NCBI GenBank assembly: GCA_009927245.1
Contig: RFNI01000051.1
Coordinates: 1 to 6,974 of the forward strand
Reading direction: 5' to 3'
DNA from: Actinomycetota bacterium
Lineage (GTDB): Bacteria > Actinomycetota > Actinomycetes > Actinomycetales > Microbacteriaceae
Length of the DNA: 6,974 nt
Shown here in pieces: positions 1 to 5,980 of this stretch (positions are counted from its first letter, which is position 1; each line of letters starts with the position of its first letter). Below the pieces are notes generated by a model, which did no database searches, was not told the DNA's origin, and was given only the letters and a program-made list of their open reading frames with translations. The position numbers and the translations under genes were made by a program.

Positions 1-281
1 AATAGTTCTGGGCGAATGAAACTCATCAAACCAATAACAAGAACACCGATTAGCTCAAAGATCAAAGTCTTCTTAGCCAATGAGAGGTTGTTCTTAGCAA
101 GTGCAAAAGTAGCAACGAAGTAAACAATTCCTGCCAACAGGCTTAGCCAGTATGCAACTGGTGCCTCATCGTATTTGCGCAGTAATTGGTAAAGGGCTCG
201 AACTGTTGCTGACAGAGCGAAAACACCGTAGACAGCAACTACTAGGTTTCCAACACCTCGACCAGCACGCTCTTTACTCAT
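1..281 (-). CDS. Small integral membrane protein, partial (3' end beyond the window)
   Basis: An open frame starts at the ATG at 281 (N-terminus MSKERAGRGVGNLVVAVYG) and runs off the left edge after about 93 codons without a stop. Three hydrophobic segments are visible, at roughly residues 10-30, 41-61 and 71-90, separated by short charged loops (one contains RKYDEAP), so this is an inner-membrane protein. It starts 18 nt after the stop of the PstS-like gene and is probably co-transcribed with it. The ribosome site is weak (an AGG about 11 nt upstream). From memory it resembles a family of small uncharacterised actinobacterial membrane proteins with the same DEAPVAY-type loop, but I cannot name the family and assign no function. 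That it is a gene is supported by the long open frame, the sensible start and a membrane-like amino-acid pattern. Its total length is unknown. Confidence 0.75.
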   Translation of the reverse strand, partial: MSKERAGRGVGNLVVAVYGVFALSATVRALYQLLRKYDEAPVAYWLSLLAGIVYFVATFALAKNNLSLAKKTLIFELIGVLVIGLMSFIRPEL

Positions 282-299
282 AGCGTCTAGCCTAACTTG

Positions 300-1363
300 C
301 TACTCGGTTGGAGCAGGTGTTGGTGTCTTCAGTCCCTGACGAATAACATAAGCAGATTCGATTCTTAAGTTTTCGGCAAGCGGAGCATAGTTGTAGCCAC
401 CTAGAGACCCCTGCTGATCAAGTCTCAGGAAGAATCTACCCACAGCTCTTGGAACAAGAGTGGTGTCATTACAGGTATAGAAGTTCACTGGATAAACAGC
501 CTGGTAAGGGACCGCCGGCTCAAAGCCTGACGCTGCGCTTGGGGCAATGTTCTTATCTAGTTTGACTGAAAGTGAAGAGGCTGTTTTGGTAATTGCAAAC
601 TGGCTGCAGCAGACTGAATACCTTCAAGGTCAGGAACTGCAACTACTGGTTCGCCTGTTTCTTCATCAATACTTAGGAACACTGCTGCTGAGGAAAGTCC
701 GAAGTAGGAAGCGTAGCTGTAGGGAACTACCGCGATCTGTCCTAGCTCAAGCATGGTGTACTGATCAGCACTAGGTGATACGACACCTTGAACCAACAGG
801 TCCTTGGTTGGCTCAACATTAGAGAGCTTTAGGAAGTCCAATACAGACTGCAAAGCAACTTCATCTGCTTCTGCAAAAACTGAAATTGGAAGCGATGGCA
901 AAGTAGTCTGCGGGTTGTCGTTTGCAAGCTCACTCCAGTCAGTGATGTCTCCGGTGAGAATTCCTGACATGTGCTCTGGAGAGATGTTTACGTTACCAAC
1001 ATCTGGAAGATTGAAAACAAATACACCTGCGTCGACTGCTACTGGGACTGTTTGCTTAGGCTCACAGAGTGCAGGGTAAGCAGAGATTTCTGCATCTACC
1101 GGAGTCGCAGAATCAGTCGTAACAGTGAAAGTCATGGTTGGTTCTGGATCAACACATGAGTAAGAAAGAGAATCTGCCCAGCCAACGACGATGTCGTTCA
1201 TATACTCTGGGGAAAGAACTGCTACATCGCCTGATACACAGGTGTAGGTCATTTCATCAAGCGCTGCTTGAACTTCAGGAGGCATCGGAGGGTCACAAGC
1301 GGTCAACGCTAAGGTCGCAGATGATGCGATAAGTGCGCTAGCGATAAATCTTGAAATCTTCAT
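300..1363 (-). pseudogene. PstS-like substrate-binding lipoprotein, frameshifted
   Basis: The first frame runs from the ATG at 1363 to a TAG at 557 (268 aa). The protein then continues in the -1 frame to a TAG at 300. Rejoined by restoring one base near 584-587, the product is about 354 aa. Residues 1-23 form a lipoprotein signal (lipobox L20-T-A-C23), so it should be anchored outside the membrane. The middle aligns by eye with PstS: T83-D84-S85 matches the ATDS motif, and ISPEHMSGILTGDITDW matches the ISDIYTGRVTKW region. The part after the shift has the PstS ending (AVYPVNFYTC, then GRFFLRLDQQGSLGGYNYAP). The Arg-x3-Ser-Gly-Thr phosphate loop of PstS is replaced by ISVFAEADEVAL (160-171), so phosphate binding is doubtful. 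Four cysteines besides the lipid-anchoring one could pair; the last is lost if the shift is real. It lies behind pstS and a hairpin. It may be a recent pseudogene, a sequencing error in a 4-A run, or a gene whose short 268-aa form works. Confidence 0.8.
584..587 (-). other. Probable frameshift point in the PstS-like gene
   Basis: On the coding strand this is a run of four A (CCAAAACAG). Adding one A gives Pro-Lys-Thr-Ala-Ser-Ser and joins the upstream frame smoothly to the downstream frame, which then stays open to 300. The downstream frame has a stop at 624-626, and the upstream frame ends at 557, so the shift must fall between about 557 and 623. The A-run is the most likely place but not the only possible one. 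No X-XXY-YYZ slippery heptamer lies in the correct phase, so programmed frameshifting is not supported. Confidence 0.6.
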
Positions 1364-1408
1364 TTGCCTAATCCTGGTCTAACTAAGTATTGCTTATAAA
1401 CATAGAGA

Positions 1409-1440
1409 TAGCGCGGTTGAGAATAATCTCAACCGCGCTA
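1409..1440 (-). terminator. Perfect 14-bp hairpin after pstS
   Basis: TAGCGCGGTTGAGA and its exact complement are separated by a 4-nt loop (1423-1426). It begins 20 nt after the pstS stop codon. On the minus strand the stem is followed by a U-rich but broken tract (UCUCUAUGUUUAU), so it may be an imperfect Rho-independent terminator or an mRNA-stabilising hairpin at the 3' end of the pstS message. Either way it would separate the expression level of pstS from that of the PstS-like gene, which starts 45 nt beyond it. Confidence 0.75.
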
Positions 1441-1459
1441 CCACTAATCGTTTTTGAAA

Positions 1460-2572
1460 CTAGCCGATTGTCTTGATCTGGTTTAGTGCACTAGTCTTTA
1501 GCGCACCACCTAGAGCAACGTAACCAAGGCTTGCAGCCTTAGCTGGGATACAGCTAGATACTACGTACTTGAAGAAGTCTCCAACAGCAAGCTTAGAAGC
1601 GTTTGTGCTTACCTTTGCTGATGCAGTTGGTACGTAGCGAGGAGCAACACCGTAAGTAACGATTGACAACTGGTAAGCACCTGAAACTGACTTGGTGAAG
1701 TCAATGCTTAGTGTTCCGTTGGTTGCATCGGTTCCGTTGGTGATGATTGACTGTGCGTTGATGAACTTCGCAGCAGCTGACGCGGTTGGAGCAATGAATG
1801 CACCAGCCTTGTTCTGTAGCTTCGCGATTGAAACATCTGCAGTGATCGCGTCTGATAGGTCGAAGTAACCGAAACCGTTCAGAGTGTCTTCTAGAGTACC
1901 TGAAACTAGAGCAGAAGTTCCTAGACCGGTTCCTACAACGTCTGCGCGAGTAGTTGTGTCATTACCCTGAGCATCCTTAGTGAATGGACGTGCAGCGCTG
2001 ATCGCAGTTGACCAAGTTGAGCTCTTAACCCATCCCTGACCAGGAAGGTTCTGTGCTAGGTAGTTAGAGATGTTCTCGTTAGTACCTGATGAACCTGAAC
2101 GGTAGAACACCTTGATTGACTTGTTTGGAAGAGCAATCTTAGCGTTGTTAGCCTTGATTGATGCATCGTTCCACTTGGTTACACGACCGGTGTAGATGTC
2201 TGAGATGTTCTGTGCGGTCAGGTTCAGACCGTCAGCAACCTTAGCAGCTGTGTAAGCGAATGCAACTGGACCACCAAGTAGTGGGACTGTTACATAGGTA
2301 CCAGTTGGGTACGGTGTAGCTGAGTACAAGCTGTCTGTAGCTGCGAAGTCATAAGTACCTGCAGCGAAGTTGTTCTTACCAGTACCTGAACCAGTTGAGG
2401 TGTAAGTAACGGTGTTGTTTGTGTAGGCACCTAGACATGCCTGCATAGCGTTGTTAGCGAATGATGAGCCAGAGCCCTTGATTGACACGCCAGCTGCCTG
2501 AGCAGGTGCTGCCAAGAGCACACCAGCAACTACCGCAGCTGAAGCAGCGATAGAAACGATCTTCTTGAACAT
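1460..2572 (-). CDS. pstS: Phosphate ABC transporter, periplasmic-type phosphate-binding protein PstS
   Basis: This 370-aa protein captures inorganic phosphate outside the membrane and delivers it to PstC/PstA. Residues 1-26 form a Sec signal peptide (Lys-rich start, hydrophobic core, cut after APAQA). There is no cysteine at the cut site, so it is not a lipoprotein by sequence. Ligand regions known from the PstS family are visible: GSGSSF (33-38), TSTGSGTG (58-65), TD80 in the DFAATDS segment, and R158 followed by S162-G163-T164, the arginine and SGT loop that hold phosphate. ISDIYTGRVTKWND (123-136) is a further family signature. Two cysteines, C46 and one near the C-terminus (SSCIPAK), may form a disulfide. 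The start is well supported: AAGGAG at 2577-2582, a few bases upstream of the ATG. It follows pstB after a 120-nt gap and is followed by a hairpin, so it probably has its own promoter and 3' end, as suits a protein needed in excess over the permease. Confidence 0.95.
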   Translation of the reverse strand: MFKKIVSIAASAAVVAGVLLAAPAQAAGVSIKGSGSSFANNAMQACLGAYTNNTVTYTSTGSGTGKNNFAAGTYDFAATDSLYSATPYPTGTYVTVPLLGGPVAFAYTAAKVADGLNLTAQNISDIYTGRVTKWNDASIKANNAKIALPNKSIKVFYRSGSSGTNENISNYLAQNLPGQGWVKSSTWSTAISAARPFTKDAQGNDTTTRADVVGTGLGTSALVSGTLEDTLNGFGYFDLSDAITADVSIAKLQNKAGAFIAPTASAAAKFINAQSIITNGTDATNGTLSIDFTKSVSGAYQLSIVTYGVAPRYVPTASAKVSTNASKLAVGDFFKYVVSSCIPAKAASLGYVALGGALKTSALNQIKTIG

Positions 2573-2576
2573 TTTT

Positions 2577-2582
2577 CTCCTT
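2577..2582 (-). promoter_or_regulatory. Strong ribosome binding site of pstS
   Basis: AAGGAG on the minus strand, with about 4 nt between it and the pstS ATG (2570-2572). It is the best Shine-Dalgarno sequence in the window apart from those of the truB-linked membrane protein and pstA, consistent with high expression of the binding protein. Confidence 0.75.
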
Positions 2583-2624
2583 GTTTGTTGTTTATCGATT
2601 ATTCGATGGCTTTATTCTTGGTAA

Positions 2625-2679
2625 TGTTTGCTAACTAACAGGCTCGTTTTGCTAGCGTTTTGGCTAAGAAAAGGTTAAC
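2625..2679 (-). promoter_or_regulatory. Candidate PhoP-type operator and promoter region of pstS
   Basis: In the 120-nt gap between pstB and pstS, the minus strand carries GTTAACC (2673-2679) and, exactly 11 nt later, CTTAGCC (2662-2668). This is the same spacing as the repeat pair in front of pstC. Further TAGC-plus-A-tract units follow (CTAGCAAAACG from 2655, TTAGCAAACA from 2634), with A-tracts 11 and then 21 nt apart, so they sit on one face of the helix. A clear -10 hexamer was not found; AAGAAT at 2614-2619 is only a weak candidate. The rest of the gap down to the ribosome site holds a short dyad (2594-2607) and no terminator. Confidence 0.4.
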
Positions 2680-2692
2680 TTTGGGTATCTAA

Positions 2693-3478
2693 CTACCCGA
2701 AGTGGCCATTTACATAGTCATTTGTTCTCTGGTCGATAGGACCATTGAAAATCTGCTCTGTAGCGCCAAATTCCACTACTCCGCCAGGAGTATTGTCATC
2801 GGCCAGGAAGAATGCGGTCTGATCAGAAACACGCTGTGCTTGCTGCATATTGTGGGTAACAATAACGATTGTCATGCTTGAGCTCAGTTCCTGAATGGTC
2901 TCTTCGATTCGACGGGTTGAGCCTGGGTCAAGAGCTGAACATGGCTCATCCATAAGCAAAACCTGAGGGTTCATAGCCAGTGAACGTGCAATACACAAAC
3001 GCTGCTGCTGTCCACCGGAGAGTGAAATTGCCTGGTCATTTAGACGATCTTTGACTTCATTCCAGATAGATGCTCTGCGAAGTGAGGTTTCAACAACTTC
3101 ATCCCCGTTTTCGATCTTGCGACCGCTTAGTCGCAAACCACTGAGGATGTTGTCGCGAATAGTCATAGTTGGGAACGGGTTTGGCTTCTGGAAAACCATG
3201 CCGATCTTGATTCGCACTGATACTGCGTCAAAATCTTCTGCGTAAATGTCTTTGCCGTCAAGGTACACAGAACCAGCAAGACCAGCCCCCGGGATAAGCT
3301 CGTGCATCCTGTTCAGGGTTCTAATGAATGTTGACTTTCCACAACCTGAAGGGCCGATAAGTGCTGTCACCTTGTTCGCAGGGAATACAAGGTTGACATC
3401 GCTAAGGACCTGACGCTGACCGAACCAGACGCTGATGTTCTCTGAACTTAGTGTTGAAGCTTTCGCCAAGCTGTTCAT
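2693..3478 (-). CDS. pstB: Phosphate ABC transporter ATP-binding protein PstB
   Basis: This 261-aa cytoplasmic ATPase powers phosphate import through PstC/PstA (normal length for PstB, about 250-260 aa). All ABC motifs are intact: Walker A GPSGCGKS (42-49), Q-loop glutamine 97 in the PstB-typical segment MVFQKPNPFP (94-103), signature LSGGQQQR (153-160), Walker B VLLMDEP (173-179), D-loop SALD (181-184) and H-loop H209. The KPNPFP and DEPCSALDP segments separate PstB from amino-acid or other importer ATPases. The ATG overlaps the pstA stop by 4 nt (ATGA), indicating translational coupling; no strong ribosome site of its own is seen. No frameshift or missing catalytic residue is evident. Confidence 0.97.
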   Translation of the reverse strand: MNSLAKASTLSSENISVWFGQRQVLSDVNLVFPANKVTALIGPSGCGKSTFIRTLNRMHELIPGAGLAGSVYLDGKDIYAEDFDAVSVRIKIGMVFQKPNPFPTMTIRDNILSGLRLSGRKIENGDEVVETSLRRASIWNEVKDRLNDQAISLSGGQQQRLCIARSLAMNPQVLLMDEPCSALDPGSTRRIEETIQELSSSMTIVIVTHNMQQAQRVSDQTAFFLADDNTPGGVVEFGATEQIFNGPIDQRTNDYVNGHFG

Positions 3479-4551
3479 TTGCTTGCTTTCTCTTTTGTTG
3501 GTTTTGATTTAAGTGATTTAGATCTGGAAAGAATGCGAGTCGCACCGAAAAGGATTGCAACAAGAATCATTAGCACTAGCGCGCCACCCCATGCACGGTT
3601 CTGAGACGGAACGAATGCTGAGCCTAAGTAGTTATAAACATATGCAGGAAGAGTCATGATTTCGCCTGAGAAGAGATTCCATGAAGTTCCGTTGTTGATT
3701 GGAACGGTAAGAATCAATGGGGCTGTTTCACCAATGATTCTTGCAACGCCTAGCAAGATGGCGGTGACTAGACCAGACTTTGCTGCAGGAAGAATCACTT
3801 GGAAAAAGGCTCTGTAGTTGGGAGCTCCAAGAGCAAGCGCTGCGTATCTCAAGTCCACTGGGACTAGACGAAGAGCTTCCTCTGCAACACGAGCAATTGT
3901 CGGAAGCATTAGCGGTAGCAAAGCCATCGAACCTAGGAAACCGCTCTTCTGCCAATCCAGCGTGATCGCAATTGACAAGATAAACAAACCCGCAACAACA
4001 GATGGAAGTCCACTAATTGCTTGGGTAAGGGTTCTAATGATTCCCTTAGTTTTTGACTGAGACTGAGTTAGGTAAATCGCCATAGCGATACCAAGCGGAA
4101 CCGTAACAACAGTTGTTAGTCCAACAACTAAAAGAGTTCCGATGATTGCGTGACCAACACCACCGTATTCAAGTGAAGTGGTGTTCGATACGTAACGATT
4201 ATTTTGTGTGAAGAAGCCCCACGACATTGCCTGAGCACCTTGAGAGACCAGTGAGAACACGACTGAAGCCAAGAGGACAAGGACAAATGTGGCAAAGAAA
4301 ACGACGAAAACGATTAGTGCAGCGTCTCCGACTCCACGCCTACCAAAGGCTCTGAAACCGACTGCAGAAGCTGCAATCAACTGAAGTGGAAGGAACACTC
4401 CCATTAGTGCAACGTTCCTATCCAAGCCAGTCACAAGGATGACTGCCGCGGTTAGAAGAATTGGAACGATACTTGCCAGAAGAATCTGGATTCTTCTACC
4501 GGTGTTTACTCTGGCCCAAGGCTGGACGGCAGGTCTTGGAGCGAAACTCAT
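3475..4551 (-). CDS. pstA: Phosphate ABC transporter permease PstA
   Basis: This is one of the two membrane subunits of the phosphate channel. I place the start at the ATG at 4551 (MSFAPRPAVQPWARV, 358 aa), not at the in-frame ATG at 4566. The 4551 start makes a TAATG stop-start overlap with pstC, and GGAGG lies 8 nt before it. The 4566 ATG would place that ribosome site inside the gene. Hydrophobic helices occur at about residues 21-42, 47-66 and 76-101, followed by the transporter core with ISGLPSVVAGLF. The EAA loop that docks with PstB is in the segment VPVDLRYAALALGAPNYR, then IIGETAPL. It is longer than the roughly 300-aa E. coli PstA because of extra N-terminal helices; from memory such extended PstA proteins are common in actinobacteria. 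The C-terminus is a basic Lys/Ser-rich tail. It overlaps pstB by 4 nt. Confidence 0.95.
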   Translation of the reverse strand: MSFAPRPAVQPWARVNTGRRIQILLASIVPILLTAAVILVTGLDRNVALMGVFLPLQLIAASAVGFRAFGRRGVGDAALIVFVVFFATFVLVLLASVVFSLVSQGAQAMSWGFFTQNNRYVSNTTSLEYGGVGHAIIGTLLVVGLTTVVTVPLGIAMAIYLTQSQSKTKGIIRTLTQAISGLPSVVAGLFILSIAITLDWQKSGFLGSMALLPLMLPTIARVAEEALRLVPVDLRYAALALGAPNYRAFFQVILPAAKSGLVTAILLGVARIIGETAPLILTVPINNGTSWNLFSGEIMTLPAYVYNYLGSAFVPSQNRAWGGALVLMILVAILFGATRILSRSKSLKSKPTKEKASK

Positions 4552-5537
4552 TAGTTCTTCCTCCATGGTTGGGCACGGTTGACGATGATGCTAGCGATGA
4601 AGTTGATACCGAGGGTCAGGATGAACAGAACCAAACCAGCGGCAATTAGACCAGAGACTTCTTCTTGTGTGGCTTCACCGAACTTAGACAAGATCATCGA
4701 AGCCACTGCTCCACCATTTGGTTCAAGAATCTGGCCCCAGTTGATGTTGAAGGTAATTTGCAATACGTAGAAGATTGCAACCGTCTCACCGAGTGCACGA
4801 CCAAGACCAAGCAAAACACCTCCAACGACAGCACCAGCAGAGGTCGGGAAAATTACTCTGCGGAAAGTTGAGAATCTGCTACCACCAAGAGCTAGAGCAC
4901 CATTGATTAGGTCTCTGTCCAGCTGGCTGAATACTTCGCGGGTGATGCTTGTGATAATTGGAACAATCATGATCGCCACAATCCAACCGGCGATGAAAGG
5001 TGAGCCGCCAAAGCCGTTGTCTGCTGACTTAACCTGGAAAATTGGGACCCAGCCTAAGTACTTGTTGAGGATCGCTCCCCACTCGGACGCGACAGGGCTA
5101 AACACAAACAAGCCCCAAAGGCCAATGATTACTGAAGGAAGAGCAGCTAGCAGGTCGACAAGAGTGGTTGCAACCTTTGCTAAACGAGAAGGAAGCATAA
5201 AAACGATCAAATAAGCAAGGGACACGGCAAGAGGAGTTGCAAAAACCACTCCGATCGCGCCTATGAGCAAAGAACCCCAGATCATTGGGCCAATCTGCAT
5301 AACAATCGGGTCTTGCTGGTTGTTCCACTCTGTTCCGTAAACAAACGGTAGACCCTGTGAAGTTAGTGCTGGAAGTGCCTGGATGAAGAGGAAAATGAGG
5401 ATAAAAGCTACAAGAACGAATGCGAAGTTAGCTGCAATTGAAGTAGTTCTAAAGAACCACTTGTCCCCTGTGCTTAGTGGGCCTGCGGATAGCTTACGTC
5501 TTACAGGCGCAGGTTTAGTGACAGAGGATTCGCTCAT
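4551..5537 (-). CDS. pstC: Phosphate ABC transporter permease PstC
   Basis: This 328-aa membrane subunit pairs with PstA to form the phosphate channel. A basic, Pro-rich cytoplasmic N-terminus (about residues 1-30) is followed by a first helix at about 34-54, an extracellular loop, and then the binding-protein-dependent permease core. Family-typical segments are LAALPSVIIGLWGLFVF, the EAA loop in LINGALALGGSRFSTFRRV and the following GLGRALGETVAIFYV. The protein ends in a helix and a short basic tail (AQPWRKN). It is the first gene of the overlapping pstC-pstA-pstB set and lies 65 nt after the upstream membrane-protein gene, just downstream of a PHO-box-like promoter. The ATG at 5537 is the only good start; its ribosome site is weak (GAAG close to the ATG). 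Confidence 0.96.
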   Translation of the reverse strand: MSESSVTKPAPVRRKLSAGPLSTGDKWFFRTTSIAANFAFVLVAFILIFLFIQALPALTSQGLPFVYGTEWNNQQDPIVMQIGPMIWGSLLIGAIGVVFATPLAVSLAYLIVFMLPSRLAKVATTLVDLLAALPSVIIGLWGLFVFSPVASEWGAILNKYLGWVPIFQVKSADNGFGGSPFIAGWIVAIMIVPIITSITREVFSQLDRDLINGALALGGSRFSTFRRVIFPTSAGAVVGGVLLGLGRALGETVAIFYVLQITFNINWGQILEPNGGAVASMILSKFGEATQEEVSGLIAAGLVLFILTLGINFIASIIVNRAQPWRKN

Positions 5538-5570
5538 AGGCTTCAGTTTGTCTCTGGAGACTTACCTAAA

Positions 5571-5599
5571 GTTATAGTGTCGGTTAACGGGAGATTAAC
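5571..5599 (-). promoter_or_regulatory. pstC promoter with overlapping PHO-box-like repeats
   Basis: On the minus strand GTTAATCTCCCGTTAACC (5582-5599) contains two 7-mers, GTTAATC and GTTAACC, whose starts are exactly 11 nt apart. PhoP operators in actinobacteria (PHO boxes) are known to be 11-nt direct repeats of a GTTCACC-like core. A -10 hexamer TATAAC lies at 5571-5576, and 17 nt upstream of it the -35 position reads GTTAAT, inside the first repeat. A poor -35 overlapped by an activator site is the layout expected for a gene switched on by PhoP in phosphate starvation. Predicted transcription start is near 5564, about 27 nt before the pstC ATG. Confidence 0.65.
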
Positions 5600-5602
5600 A
5601 AG

Positions 5603-5980
5603 TTAGGCAGATCCAAACCTGATTCCCGACCAGATTTGCCACATTCTTACCAACATAATGGCCACAGTTAGCCCCGAAACACCTAAAACAACGGTAGACC
5701 AGCGACTTCTATCGACTATTGCCCAGCCAACAGCTGCCGGAGGGACTATCAAAGCAGTCAGGATATACCCAAAGAACTCGACCGTATCCCCTTTTGCCTG
5801 GTTACCTGAGGCAACCAAAGCAATAGTCACAGCCAGCTGAACCAGCAAAAAGCCTTCAACTAGGGCAACTGCCCCAACGGACCACCAAGAAGGTGCTCTA
5901 TTGATAAGCCCAAGAAAAATACAGTAAAAAGCAGCTGCTAGAGCCAGATAGACCTGCGCAAGGTATGCCCACTCAAACAT
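5603..5980 (-). CDS. Four-helix membrane protein of unknown function, coupled to truB
   Basis: I place the start at the ATG at 5980 (MFEWAYLAQVYLALAAAF, 125 aa) because a strong ribosome site, AAGGGGGAG, lies a few bases upstream. An in-frame ATG at 6043 would add 21 residues inside truB and lacks such a site. The start overlaps the truB stop by 8 nt, so translation is probably coupled. Four hydrophobic segments are seen at about residues 4-26, 33-57, 69-88 and 94-113, with a conserved-looking IVDRSRWSTVVLG loop before the last one. I recall similar small membrane proteins with an ERSRWS-like loop in other actinobacteria, but no function that I can name. It has no catalytic motif, signal peptide or soluble domain. 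It could be a small structural or accessory membrane protein; the link to truB says only that it is co-expressed. Confidence 0.8.
   Translation of the reverse strand: MFEWAYLAQVYLALAAAFYCIFLGLINRAPSWWSVGAVALVEGFLLVQLAVTIALVASGNQAKGDTVEFFGYILTALIVPPAAVGWAIVDRSRWSTVVLGVSGLTVAIMLVRMWQIWSGIRFGSA

Noticed and set aside
557..623. Programmed -1 ribosomal frameshift in the PstS-like gene
   Set aside because: The frames would fit a -1 shift, but there is no slippery heptamer in phase and no clear downstream structure was found; a one-base deletion or read error is simpler.
1386..1423. Possible promoter of the PstS-like gene (TATAAG at 1393-1398)
   Set aside because: The -10 is acceptable, but the -35 region falls inside the terminator stem and matches poorly at 17-18 nt spacing; not enough to call.
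2594..2607. ATCGA-TTAT-TCGAT dyad in the pstS leader
   Set aside because: Only a 5-bp AT-rich stem; likely chance, with no run of T or known riboswitch shape.
4551..4566. Longer pstA start at 4566 (MEEEL extension)
   Set aside because: The GGAGG ribosome site lies just after that ATG, and the 4551 ATG makes a TAATG overlap with pstC, so the shorter start is far more likely.
3728..5328. Long open frames on the plus strand and in alternate frames within pstA, pstC and pstB
   Set aside because: They lie opposite or within well-supported conserved genes, lack ribosome sites and give no recognisable protein.
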